Source: Isoetes taiwanensis (Eukaryota; Streptophyta; Lycopodiopsida; Isoetales; Isoetaceae). From it: a DNA stretch of 64,000 nucleotides. Shown piece by piece: positions 21,790 to 33,950 of the stretch (the first letter of the stretch is position 1; every line of letters starts with the position of its first letter). The DNA is taken from NCBI GenBank assembly GCA_021234155.1, contig JAJEKV010000131.1, positions 1,473,288 through 1,537,287 on the forward strand, written 5' to 3'. Below the pieces are notes generated by a model. It saw only the letters and a program-made list of their open reading frames with translations. It was not told the origin of the DNA and did not search any database. Made by a program: the position numbers and the translations under genes.

Positions 21790-24030
21790 TCAATGACGCC
21801 AACCTTTTAGATGTCCTCCTTCCATGGGCGGCTCTAGAAATCCTCTAAACTGCATTTTCAGTCTCCGTTCAGAGCCCATACATATAATTCCCACATGAAA
21901 TGTAGCATACATGGTAGCATTTTCATTCCTAGTTAATCTAAAAACCTTTTGTCGTCTTATAATGCACACTATTAACCAACTATATTGCATACATGAAAGA
22001 TTATTTATCTTTTTTGCATCTGACTCCCTTATCATAACATCCCCCATATTATAGTTTGTCCACCTCAATGTCATCATTTAATTACTCCGTAATATAGACA
22101 ACCACCTGGAAACTATTAGGGATGCAAGGTTACCTGACTTCCGTCTACCGACCAGCGTGCACCATAACCTTCCTTGATCCGAATTTCAAAGACATGTAAA
22201 GATGGGGAGAGGAAGTGCACATTCATCCAGCAAGCATGTTCGATAATGTCACACACTTTATCCAATGCAATTGCATTTTTCATGGCCTCTGCAAAATCTT
22301 CGACTGTTACATTATGAGATCCACGAATGAGTGGAATTTTCATTTTTACCTTTTCCTGTACAAACTCCCCACCAACTAGAGCTACTTCGATGTGAATGCT
22401 TAGCTAGTGCCCTTGATCCTGTTGTCAACTTGCTACCTGCAACCTCCACTCATTCGAACAATAGAAGTTGCAGTCATTACATTGAAATATTTTTAGCTGC
22501 ACAAATCTTGCAGTTAAAACTGCTGTAGCTTTTATAAGAAGGATATAACTCCCATATTTTAAGCAGAGACTGTCTTAGAACTCATGCCTTGCAAAGCTCC
22601 CATTAACAATCCGGTGGAAATTAAATTTATTCTTGATTATCCATCTACTAATTTTGACAAGGTTGAACATTTATGCAAACGTAGTACACAGAACAAACTA
22701 CAGTTGTGCACGTGTTGCAAGTACGAAACCATGTGAGGAGTAAAACATCAAGCTTATATACAAATGTCAGTGCAGAAGCCATCAATCTGAAGTGTAAAAT
22801 GAGCCTCCCTCAAGCTCTGTTACCATGAGAAGGCCAAGAACTAAGCAAGGGAGAGGAAAAACCCTAATTCTATGCATGTCATGTGATCTTGATGTGTTCT
22901 ACATATATGACTCTGCATAGTTCATTGCTTTATGCGTGACTCTCTAGCCGAGCCGAGTAATGATCTCAACTTATTTTTCCCTTCAAAAAAATACCTCTAA
23001 AGAGTTTAGTGCACAAAATGCTGAGAGAAGGGCACATCTTGGAGGCGGCAAACTTGCCCTCAAAGTGCCTACAGTAAAACGGATACCAAGGAGGTAAAGC
23101 AAGCCTTCAGTTTGAAGCTCCTGCAAGTTTATCAAGGATTTAGAGCAATACCACTTCCAAACATATTAAGTCATCTATCAATCCAAAAAGCCCATCTCTG
23201 ACATTCAAGTCCATTGTGTTCAGAAGAAAATAGATTTACAAAGGAAAGCAAAAGGTCTGTAATGAGGATAGTCTTATCTCATCTTCCATTTCTGTAAGAT
23301 AATGTAGGTCCAAAGCCTCATGATAGCTAATGGCAGGACGAATAAAAGAGAGGTAGTTTCCAGTTTCCACATACTCTTTCCGAGTTAAAAAGTGAGAGTC
23401 AATGCGCATGTCTATGGCATTATTGGGCATGTAGAGAAATGGATGGATGCAAGAGTCAGCAAATTACAAGGCCTGTGGAACCCGATCTTGTGGGATGGAT
23501 CTCATGGACTGCAGCAAGGGCAAAGGTTGGGGATGACCAAGTGAATAAGCAGTCTACAGAATTATTACTACCATTTTCAATACCACGCCAACCTAGAAGG
23601 AGAGACACTTTGTTGCTAATAGTTAAGCTGATGTATTCAGTCAAGAAACTGTACCGTTATGCTTATACAGGGAGCCCCTCAAAAGCTGCTAGAACTCTCA
23701 ATTATTGCAGACCTATCTTAGAGCAAATCTATCTTGTATCTGAGACACATAAATGATGAGCTGCTAACTCTGCTAGAATTATTGAGTGTAAGCAAACGCT
23801 TTAAACTCTTCACATTCCTTACCACTTACATTAGAAATACTAACAACTTTGTCAGATTATTTAAGAAATCCCTTTAGGTTCATCATATGGAATGAGGCAG
23901 TGCACTTACACTGAACATGTCTGCTATTATGGTGCAAGGTTGTAAATGGGAGTCTGGATGAGATACATGAAGTGCAAGCACACCCATTTTCTCTACTTCA
24001 AGAGGGTAAATGTCCGATAAACTTGTTCAC
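21790..24030 (-). CDS. C-terminal exons of an unrecognised plant gene
   Basis: Minus-strand exons with good splice sites: about 24030-23930 (SDIYPLEVEKMGVLALHV, donor after a TTCAG-type end), about 23430-23275 (FIRPAISYHEALDLHYLTEM), about 22343-22134 (GSHNVTVEDFAEAMKNAI, ending GYGARWSVDGSQ before GTAACC) and 21849-21790 (FRGFLEPPMEGGHLKGWRH then TGA, after acceptor AATGCAG). The last two join in frame at SQ/FRG. The sequence looks like conserved, expressed protein and is unlike its transposon surroundings, but I cannot name the family. The exons at 31.3-32.1 kb on the same strand may be its 5' end. Exon borders other than the last two are approximate. Confidence 0.5.
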
Positions 24031-24100
24031 CTGCAAGGGAACAAATACATTACTTTTTGCTTTGATGTGATTCCTCAGAACTTCAGAATTATTTGACTAA

Positions 24101-24623
24101 GGGTCTATTCAAGACCCATGGTTAAGTTTAGTTAAGTTAACTTTTACCATTAAGTTAAGTTAACACTAACCGGATGATTGCCTTCACACCAAAGCTACTT
24201 AAAAAATTAGTTAGGCTAACTTAATGGAAAACCATTTCAGACTCATTTAGTTAAAAAATTTGGTTAAAAAATAACTTAACTAGCTAACTAAAGGCTTTCG
24301 AACATGCCTAGTTAAGTTAGCCAAAGCATGAAAATTTATAAGCACGTTTTAAAACTTAAAGTGACCTCTATGGGATGATTTAACATTTAATGCTAATTTC
24401 TAATTTAGTTAACTTTTAGTTAATTTTGCTAACTTAACCGAACAAGGTGCGAAGACAAGTTTAGTTAGTGTTTTAAAAAGTTAACTAAAGTCTTAACTAA
24501 ATTTCTTTAACTAAAGTCTTAGCTAAATTTCTTAACTATGTGCTAACTTAACTAGTAGTGCGAATATAAATTTCATTAAAAACCATAATTTAACTTAACT
24601 TAACCGCGAGTGCGAATGCACCC
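24101..24623. mobile_element. Tourist-like (PIF/Harbinger-type) MITE
   Basis: 523 bp, non-coding, AT-rich, with imperfect terminal inverted repeats of about 40 bp: the left end GGGTCTATTCAAGACCCATGG.. against the right end, which on the minus strand reads GGGTGCATTCGCACTCG.., both running into GGTTAAGTT.AGTTAA. It is flanked by TAA on each side (24098-24100 and 24624-24626), the 3 bp target duplication typical of PIF/Harbinger. The interior is full of GTTAACTTAACT-type words and could fold extensively. It probably lies in an intron of the minus-strand gene. Confidence 0.75.
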
Positions 24624-24626
24624 TAA

Positions 24627-26440
24627 AGTTCCAAAGACAGCTACCTTCAGCTATGGATTGAACTCCAGGAAGGACTTTGTCCAGACCCTCTACATACAGC
24701 ATTTCTTTAAACGCCGCTAAGTGCATATTCTCTTCATAAAAAGCATGTTCATCAATTAAAATCATCGAATTTAAATAATATCCTCAAATAACATGGCCTC
24801 TTAGAAAGTGAGGCAACATAATTTCCAATACCTTCACTGTCAGCAACAACGAATTATTAAAGAGCAGATTATCTCCTGGTTGTATTCTGTTATAATATGG
24901 CACAAAATAAACTGTAAACTTTGACAGAAGCCATGACATTTCATTTACAAAACTATACATTGAAACAGTGATGAAAAACTCACAGCTTAATAATCACCCA
25001 CTCAAGCATCTTCCTTCAACTGTCTTTGAACCATCTACACAAATGTAATCCAGTGTAAGAAACTCCACTCTTTCAGTAAAGCACACAATACAAATGTATG
25101 TCATTGCCAGCAATGACCAACCTTCATATAAATTGTTCCTATGGTACAGATGTTATTATACGACAAATGCAAATCAGCTTCTTTAGTATCTTACTATCAT
25201 GTCATTAACATATTTGGACTATTATATTTGTAATGATCAAGAAACAAGACGTTTTGTTATCAGGCACCAAACCATGAGGTGCCCAAAATAATAGAGCCCC
25301 TTTATATAGTTTCCCTGTGAAGCATCAACTCATTATAATTTCGACAATATAATTGCCCAGTGAGCCGAAGCAATTCCCCAAGGACTCATTACTAACAATA
25401 TTCAGAGTATATCTCACCATATGAAGGACATCTCGAAAAAACATGCTCCTTCTCTACATGTTCTAATTGCCAACTTTGCTTCCAAGTAATGCAGGCTCAA
25501 ACTAATGTTGGCTTTGTGGCAAACCAATTTTCATCAATCTTGGACCAGTCGTTGAAGAGTTCTTGCGTTTCTTGGTAAAACTCTGTCACAGTTGCTTTTC
25601 TGTAAAAGGTATCCAAATCTTGGCATACTTTTAAAGGTCTTGGTGTTCTCCAAGCAATCTAGCCCTCTCTTATAAGGAAAAACTTTAGATCCATTCATCT
25701 TTAGCTTTCTTGACATGTTTAGTTGGGATTATATCTGGTGATTTCTCAATCACAGATTATTTCTGTTTCTAACCAATTCGATTTGGTCACGGCTACCACG
25801 TAATTTTGGTAGTTTGTAGCAGCAAGTTTACTTGATGGTGAGAATTATTACTCCTGAAGAGACAATTTAGACATCAATCTTCAGTTAAATGATCTAGGAC
25901 ATGAGTTAAATGATCTAGGAGACATGCTGCTTCCTACATGGTCCCCTGCTACTCCAGAAGAGAAAAAGAAGGATAATCTTGCAATATGCAGAGGGCTACT
26001 CTTTCCATATGGCGTCAAATTCAGAGTCAGTTTTCTAAACGTTAAGTCTGAAAATGTTGAGATGTAACAGTTTAAATATGAAAGCAAGCATTTTACTTCG
26101 CGTTGTACCTTGCCAAAGTGAAACTATGTACTCTATTGTTATACTCTGGAATGCAGTCATAAATGCATGATCAGATCCGCATACAGAATATGGTGAAAGC
26201 ATCCCTAATAAATAATAGATTCTAAGCAAACTTGTGTACAAGCAAGAGCTGGGTAAATTGAACATTCTTAAATTGCAAGATTGTTTCAATGTGAAGGATT
26301 ATCTAGAGCAATTAAAATTAAAGGTGTTAAGGGAGAATTTATATGGAGCTGGCGGAACTATTGATGATTGCACTTTTCAGCACATATGTTTATAAGTTGA
26401 AGAAGAGTCTGACCTAAAACAGGCACCTAGATGCTGGCAT
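24627..26440. other. No gene recognised, probable intron
   Basis: AT-rich with no recognisable domain. Lies between possible exons of the minus-strand gene. The right part approaches a copia fragment whose left limit I cannot set. Confidence 0.3.
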
Positions 26441-26449
26441 CAAAAGATC

Positions 26450-27201
26450 AATGCTTTTCTTATTGATCTTGGTTATCAATGATCACGTGGTGATTGCAAT
26501 TTGTACTACGAGACTGAGGGGTCTAAGCTTTCTTATCTTACTGTTGTATGTAGATAACATGGTCCTTATAAGAGATGCTCTTGATCTCATTATAAGTACT
26601 TGGTAACCACTTTGCAATTGATGAACTTGGTCTAATGCACTACTGTTTAGGTTTGGAAGTCTGGCAGCAACCTCATGACGTGGCATTTTTCTATCCCAAC
26701 AAAAGTATATTAATGAGGTTCTTCACGGGTTCAATATGGCAAATTGTAAGCCATCCAAATCTCCTCATGCTCCAGGCAATGTGTTAATTTTGGAGTTCTA
26801 AAAAGCAAGCTACTTGCAGTGTTAGTACTACTGAAGCAGAACTGAAAGCCATGGTTTATGCAGTCCAAGAAATGATGTGGTTGGTTCACTTATATGAAGA
26901 TCTAGGTACCAAAGATGCACCAGCTTATCTTTACCGCGATAATGAGGGTGCTATTTGTCATGCTAAGCATTACAAGTGGCATCATCTTACTAAACACCTG
27001 GATATTAAAGTCTGCTTTGTTCAAAAAACTCTTGACAATGCTTCTATTTCTCTGTATCATTGCTCTTCTCAAGACCAAGCAGCAGATGGTTCTACCAAAC
27101 CTCTTGTAGGCATACACTTGGTCAATATGAAGCAGCTTTTACATGTGTTTCCTTTTAGTACTTCCAATTCCAGCAGTGCTAGTCATCAGGAGGGGTATTA
27201 G
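26450..27201 (+). pseudogene. Ty1/copia reverse transcriptase end and RNase H
   Basis: Plus-strand frames carry LLYVDNMVLI (the copia YVDD box with D to N at the last position), ..KYINEVLHGFNMANCKP and then an open frame from 26851 with STTEAELKAMVYAVQEMMWL, DNEGAICHAKHYKWHH, KHLDIKV and SQDQAADGSTKPL, all landmarks of copia RNase H. The frame closes at 27201. Upstream RT is frame-broken and the integrase and gag are absent, so this is the 3' end of a decayed element. Confidence 0.85.
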
Positions 27202-27420
27202 ACTCATGCTGACATGTCAGTGTTGACGTCACACTGCTGACCTGTCACTGCATGCCTTTTGCTGACATAGCATTTTAATATAAGCCACAGTCAATCGTAC
27301 TTAGCATCTTTTCTGGTTTTCGAGACATCTATCCTTGTATTCGTTTCGTCCACCACATATATTCATATACGTTCACCATATGCATATAATCTTCTCATTC
27401 TTTAATATCATTTCTTATGC
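27190..27420 (+). repeat. Putative copia 3' LTR start with promoter motifs
   Basis: A purine tract CAGGAGGGG ends the RNase H frame, and LTR-like sequence follows. It contains a perfect TGACGTCA at 27224-27231 and a TATA-like TTTTAATATAAG near 27272. The other LTR is not found, so its right limit is unknown. Confidence 0.45.
27224..27231. promoter_or_regulatory. TGACGTCA (bZIP/CRE-type) site in the copia LTR
   Basis: Perfect 8 bp palindrome about 45 bp upstream of the TATA-like box; bZIP factors of the TGA/CREB type bind this core in other plants' promoters. Confidence 0.4.
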
Positions 27421-27579
27421 AATCATCAACGGATGGAGATCCTCATTTTATTAAGCAATCACTGATGTCTTTCGTCAACCCTTTGTTCTTGTTCATAAAT
27501 GCAGCTTTGCATTGCATCCTTTATTTGATGCAGTGTCTTTGTGTAAATGCATCATCCCACGTTCTGTCAACATCGTTTA

Positions 27580-28970
27580 ATAAGGTGTTTGCATTCTAAC
27601 TCCGAACTTCAAATAAAAGAACAGAAGGGACAATAGAAATAGCCCTCTGGAGGAACAGAAGGGACAACAAGTAAGAGCTCCTTCACATGAACAACCAGAG
27701 AGATTTGGTAAAACCATCAGCTGCCTGATCCTTAGTTGAAAAGTAGGATACAAAAAGGGAACCATTGTCAAGCTGGTCCCTAATAAAGCAGAATTTGATA
27801 TAAAGATGTTTCATCTGCAGATGCCACTTATAACCTTTGACAGGAACAATACTGCACTGCGGAACCATTGTCAAGCTGGTCCCTAATAAAGCAGAATTTG
27901 ATATGAAGAGTTTCATCTGCAGATGCCACTTATAACCTTTGACAGGAACAATACTCCACTGTTGCCACGTACATAAATAACTGCTGGTTTATGAGCACTC
28001 TTAAATCCTCAAATAGATGAGGACACCACATCATTCTTTGAACAGCCAAACTAGACTTCTTGTAGTTGAATAAAAAACCCATTGATTTTCTGATGTCAGC
28101 AACATAGAAACTCCTCTTGAGTCTACACCTAAGTAGGATGAGTTGGATCAGAAAACCTGGTGGACTTATACAATTCCTCCCCAAGACCTCCATTGAGAAA
28201 TGCAAACTTGAAGCCTAACTGATACAGTGGCCAGGCTTTATGAGCTGCCAAAGATATGACCCTCTCAATGCGTCAAGCTGAAATACAGGAGCAAAAATCT
28301 CATTACAATCAGGCCCATCTTACTGCGTCACTAGTCTTGCCTTGTATTTTGAGAGAGTGGCATCAGCATGATATCTTGTCCATTAGCATCAATCACATTC
28401 TTATTTGATGGGTTTAGGAACCAACTCTCAAGTACCTTGCTTCTGCAGCACGGAAAATTCTCAAGTGGCTCAGTCGGAACAGTAGTAGCATCTGATATGT
28501 TGCTCAGGAGGAACTTGTGCTGGAACAGAAACTGTTGGTAAAGAATTTTCATGATGAGAAGAGGCAATACATGGAATAAACGTCTCCCTTGATAAGGAAT
28601 GACCAAGCTGAGGTATGGCAGAAGTAAAAGATGAGCTAATTGAAGAAATCAGCAGCTGAGATAATGAATCACCAATTTCTGAAGTATTGCAAATAAGCTT
28701 TTCATAATCTGTAGAATTGGACTGAGAAAAATCAGCAGAAAAGACGGCATCTTCCAAAAAATGCATGCTTCGAGAAGCAAATACTTTTTCTTGCTTAAAA
28801 AATTCAGTGATATCATAAACTAAAGCCATGCACGGAGAGGCTCCATCTTGTGTATCAACACCTGTAAAATCTGAGGTTTGGGGGAAGGAATCGCAGGCAG
28901 CAACATATATGCAGTCTACTGCAGATATCCGCCTCTTTGACCCACAGGAACCTTGCTCTTCATCTTTTTT
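27580..28970 (-). pseudogene. Ty1/copia fragment: RT-proximal region to RNase H end
   Basis: Minus-strand frames include, from 5' to 3', a spacer-like region (28829-28331), FEIFAPVFQLDALR-like text of the copia RT start near 28270 in a broken frame, LYKS-type RT sequence near 28200 and, at 27916-27683, YKWHLQMKHLYIKFCFIRDQ and STKDQAADGFTKSL, the RNase H terminus. Much of RT is deleted and frames shift repeatedly. It sits in opposite orientation to the copia fragment immediately left of it. Confidence 0.75.
27758..27962. repeat. 103 bp tandem duplication within copia RNase H
   Basis: GGAACCATTGTCAAGCTGGT begins both copies (27758 and 27861), each running through CAGGAACAATACT. Only a handful of bases differ, so the duplication is younger than the decay of the element. 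Confidence 0.85.
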
Positions 28971-31344
28971 TCTACTGTCAAACTGATTCTGGATAAATCT
29001 GATTTCAAGAGAACTGCTACCCCTCCTGATCTCATTTACCTTTCTTCTGGCTTCTGTAGGCTGAGTCTCAAGAATAACCCGACACTTCTAGAAGACCAGT
29101 TTCTCTTTTTTCATGTGTTTCTAACAAAAAATAGTATCTCTATCCTTTATAAGGTCCATAAGATAAGACCGCTTGGATATTTATCTTACGGCTCCACTTT
29201 GATGGTCTCATAGACCCTTGATTCCATTTTCTGGACCTTGTCACGGATGAAGACTCAGCCATCTCCCATTTAGTTGGATCTTTCCAAGCCTCTGCGACCT
29301 CTTACAAGTTCTCTCCCTATTCTTGAGCCCATTCAACTATCCTCCAAGGTCTTAATTTAAAACCTGTCCCCAAGGTCTTAATTTTAAACAATGACTAAAG
29401 GCTGTCCTCTTGGATTGCCTTCGATTACACCCCAAGCAGCTTCAATTTTGGGATCTGAGATGCCTAAAGTGTTGGCCACAAACTAATGGCTGTAGTGAGG
29501 GGATCAGCGACCATTCCAAGCCTAGGATTGCGTGCCCTTTTTTGGCATTGATTGCATCCTTTGCTGGCTTTTAACATATCAACCCATTTAGAAGTTTCTT
29601 CTTGATGGAAGTGAATCTCCAACTCAATCTGTTTCAATCATTCAATTGAAGGGAGCTTCTGTATTGCTGCAGTTTCAGATTAAAAATTCTCCAATTCATC
29701 CAGGTTAGCCTGTTTAGATTCTTGTTTCCGAAAAGTCTAGCTCTAGAGTAAATTGCAAGAAGATGAAGAATGAGACATAACTATGTGGCTTATATAGTCA
29801 GAGCCATATCAGCAAAAGATAGATGAGCCAGCATGCATAGTCATCATAGCGTAAGTGTACACATGGAATATAAAGCATTCCAACAATATGCAATGTCATC
29901 TTACCAAATTCTCAACCCTAACTACAAGTAATACCTCTAAGTTGAGTGTAGTACTTCTCCTGCACGTGTAAGTGGTACTTTAGACTCTGAAGCACCTACC
30001 ATATGAGGCCATAAAATGTATCTTGTCATTTGTCAACTTCCAGATATGATGATAGAGAAGGAAACAAAGCCTGACAAGAAATATTTATTGATTTCCAAGT
30101 CATTCTAACCCTTCATAACAGCCTTTCCTATTTTAAATAAGTCATGATCTTCCAACTACAAGCTAAGCCACACTAAACTTTTTATATTTCAAATTCAAGT
30201 CTTTGATTCTAAGAAAAGTTGCTGGTTGATTATACATGAGGAAACCAATTTTCTGTACCAGGCATAGGAAACCTGTCTTTAGCTAAAGGATTACTTCCAA
30301 ATCACAATATGATCCAGTGAAAGCTCTTTAGATGGATTCATCATCTTGTTAGGAAGTTAGTTTATATTTCAAAGATTGTAAAACCAATTAGAGTTGTAAT
30401 GTAATAATATACCCATTGATATGTATGCAGGGTGATTTAAGACTACCTAGAAGGCATATGCAGCTCCAAGCTAGCACCGCGTGACATGGCATGGCATGGA
30501 GATTACACAGAGATTACAAGATCATCAAGTTATATTGGATTTTCACATTGAAGAACTTTTCTGTATAAAACCAATTTGATGAAGACCAATACAAAAAGGC
30601 CTTCCAAATCATGATAGCCAATTGTGTGTTTCTTATGATGCCATACATCTTGCATTTGATGCTTAGACACTATAGATCCTTGAATCTAGAAGGCCTAACG
30701 CATCTAAGACAGAAGTTATTCTACTGCATTTTCTTTGTTTTGATGGTTTCTTTTAGAGATTTAAAGCATTTTCAAGCTCTAGTAATTCAAGCCTGCATTA
30801 TGCTTAAGCTACAAATGTTTCCGCATGTTATAGTGCTCTAAGGATCGTAGAACCTAATTTCTCTTGTTTTCTAGCAAAAGGAAGGAGTGGATAAGCTTTC
30901 TGAACTGCATCTGAGGAATCCTAGAAGAACTTAGGACTCCTACATGCTTGAGATGCCCATACCTGCAGCATCTAGCTATAAATGGTTTAAAACTTGCTTC
31001 TTCAAACTTAATATATAATGTGGATGAGACTTTATATCCCTTTCATTTTGCTTCTGGAAACTCTTCTCTACATCCGTTCACATCTTTCTATCTCATAGCT
31101 TTTAATTATGCTTAGGAAGCTATACCAAAGTGCCAGTTTTGAAAGGAAATCATTTTAGTCTTAATTCCCAGCATTAGTTAGGCTTTTAGTATTTGAAGTT
31201 AGCTCGCATTTTCAATTAATCACATCAATTGTTTGGGAGCAGGAGGCACTTTTGAGTTCTAGTAATGGACAAAAGGTAGGTGGATTTGATGCTCGTGTCA
31301 TTATACTCGTTTGCCTTTTACCTCAACCAGCTCCTTAAGCGAAA
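28971..31344. other. No gene recognised, probable large intron
   Basis: No recognisable coding motifs. It lies between the two exon groups of the possible minus-strand host gene. Confidence 0.3.
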
Positions 31345-32068
31345 TCAAGGGTTCTCTGCAATGACCTTAAAATAGCCACAATGAACAGTCTGAAGGGCTA
31401 ACGCTGTTGAGAAGGATGCGTGAGGATGCTTGCAAAGACCTATAATAAATTCCTGCATACTGCCTAAAAAGACACCTTTCATCCCTATGAAAGTGAAATG
31501 ACTTACATTCCGTACCTTTCTCAGAAGGTTTCCCTTTTCAGTTACACTCCTTATCCACCGATCAACTTTAGAACTCAAATCTTCATCTTCTACAAGCTGC
31601 GGCATAGGATATGACTTTCTAGGGGAATGATCCAAACAGAATAGCATGGCATAGATTACAGGCCACTTGTTTATAAAGTGGGTAAACAGGTACTCCTTCC
31701 ACCATAGATGATTCTAAATTGCCTGTGATAGTCCCAATTTACTCAAAAATTGATACCAAATAAAAAATTATCTACAGGCCAGATAAATTTACAGAGCCCA
31801 TACCTCGACAGCATCCCTTCAACTTCTTGCGTTCTTCTGATCCATCCGGTGGCAGGTTCAAACGCTCTAAGCAATGCAAATGGTCGCATGGATCGGGACG
31901 CAAAAGAGAGGCACAAAATGCTGAGGAAATGCAAAGGTCATGCTTATCGTCAGCTAGACATGATTCAAAAAATCTGCGAATTGATTCGGTGAGGATTAGT
32001 AGGAGCTCAGATGCATCGGGCTGGATAGGAGCTGAGCGCGGCGAATCTGGCCTCTCCACCATAGCCAT
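31345..32068 (-). CDS. Candidate 5' exons of an unrecognised plant gene
   Basis: An ATG at 32066-32068 starts a frame MAMVERPDSPRSAP.. that runs through ELLLILTESIRRFFESCL and ends near 31815 at KKLKGCC with a good donor (CGAG/GTATGG). A second exon-like block at about 31640-31530 reads SYPMPQLVEDEDL and SSKVDRWIRSVTEKGNLLRK before another GT donor. Both are protein-like and unrelated to transposon families I know. They lie on the same strand as, and upstream of, the exons at 21.8-24.0 kb, so a single gene with TE-filled introns is plausible. I do not recognise the product. Confidence 0.45.
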
Positions 32069-33429
32069 GCACCTCTTTCTATGGAATTTTGGAAATGAAC
32101 GGAACCACATTCGTTATAGGGGATCCGAGGGTGCATCTTCTTCCACCCACTTCCTTTCAATAATAAACCACGTTCATTATAGGTTCGTTGTAATGCCTTA
32201 AACATTCTGGCCGTTCATTTAAGAAATATTCTAGTGGATATTCCTCATCCTTCAACCTGGGAAGGAAAAGAAGATGGGGTCAAATTCGATTTTCCAGCTC
32301 ACCCTAAGATTTCATATCTATGGTAGCATGGTCAATGATGCAGTCAATTTGGTGCAAAACAAATGAGTGCGCAAATTCTTGGTAATATTCTTGTGCCAAA
32401 TGTGGAGGAATATGCATAATAGAAAGCTTGAAACAACACCACACTTGCCATTGACATTGACTATCTGCCCAATTGAATATCAACAGACATGGAATAAACT
32501 GTTTGAAATAATTAGCCAACAATGAAGTGGATTTGAAATTCAATTTGAAGCCATAATAGAACACATGAAATAAGAAGCTTCCAAATGCATTGCACCATCC
32601 AAATGTATCCTTGCACCAAAGCGTAACCTCGCAAGCATATGCAATCACATGGCAAAGCCCTTAAAATAATTACAAGAGGCTTCGTGTCGCAGAGCTTTTG
32701 ATAGATGAAGTCGGCTGCCGCCACGCTTTGGAATTGACTTGTTGCAAAAAAATAAGATTGCAAAAAGAAAGGAGATGAAGCATGGGAATTTGAACCCCAC
32801 TGAAATTCATCGGTCCCAATATGCTTCTCCTAGCATAACACAATGCCCCAAAAGGCCCTACATTATGCTAGAGGGTTAATCCCATGCACTTCTCAATCAA
32901 ACATACGAAAATGCAAGTTCTTTTGCATTGTCGTGCTTTTCCATCCAAAAAAGCTTCACCTAAAACAAGCAACAAAGGAACCACCCAATTTCTTCCTTAA
33001 ACTAGAAAGAACCTTCAAAGCCATTGGGCGGACATAAGGCACAACATATAGGAGGAAAACATGGGCTATAGATACATCAGGAGCAAACACATTATATCCT
33101 TCAAATCAATATGCTAAAACAACAAACCCTCGATGGCAAAAACGTTGTTGAACATTGCAATGGCAAACCATGCTATGCCAAAAGCGCTGTAAAAATGTCG
33201 GGGCCTCATCAACCACCAACGCCCACCCTCCTGCCTTGCCTGCTGCAAGACCTCGGCAATATTCTTCCCTTCGATTACAACATGTTAGAGAAACAAAATT
33301 CAATGGATCAGACTCGCTTAATAATGGAAAATGAATAATCAACATACAGAAAGGGGACGCACCACCATGTTAGAAATCATCTTATAACTTCCATAAATGA
33401 AGGACCCACTAAACCTAACAACACTTCTT
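32069..33429. other. No gene recognised; possible promoter of the minus-strand gene
   Basis: If the ATG at 32068 is right, its promoter is in the left part of this stretch; I see no clear TATA box. The remaining open frames have no motifs. Confidence 0.3.
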
Positions 33430-33950
33430 CTAAATTATGAATTTGTCAATATTCTCTAGCATAACTATATTGCTTGAGACAAACTGCAAATCAAAACTAA
33501 ACTTCAACATGCAGTGGATGTAAAGCATATGAGTGCTTTGTAATTTCAACTTGCCTTGAATACAAAACATGTCTTGTAATCTTTTCGTCATGCCCGTATC
33601 CTCGAGGCACTCATTGTGTCCTTTTCTTCCAAGAGGTTTGGTGAAGACATTAGCTGTCATGAAATGAGCTTTCAATGCTTGATCACGATTTTTCCTTCCT
33701 CCACCTTTTCTCTAGAAAAGTGATATTGAATCCAAATATGCTTTGCCTTAGTGAAGTTGTTGGGGTTTTTAACCAAGCACATAACTGCTTTGTTATCATT
33801 AAAGATCATGGTAGGTCTTTTCTACTTTGTTCCTATCTTCTTCAACGCCCTAACCAGATGGCTTCTTTTGAAGCTACACATATGGCCATATACTCTGATT
33901 CCATTGTGCTTACAGAACTACTTAGTTTTCTGCCTTTTACTTGATGAATT
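33430..33950 (-). pseudogene. Ty1/copia RNase H terminus
   Basis: Minus-strand sequence at 33900-33680 reads YMAICVASKEAIWLGRALKK, IFNDNKAVMCLVKNP and KAKHIWIQYHFSREKVEEGK, then after a frame change near 33670 AHFMTANVFTKPLGRKGH. These are the successive RNase H landmarks of copia polyproteins. In-frame stops and the shift show decay. Upstream (to about 35 kb) I could not recognise RT with confidence. Confidence 0.8.
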
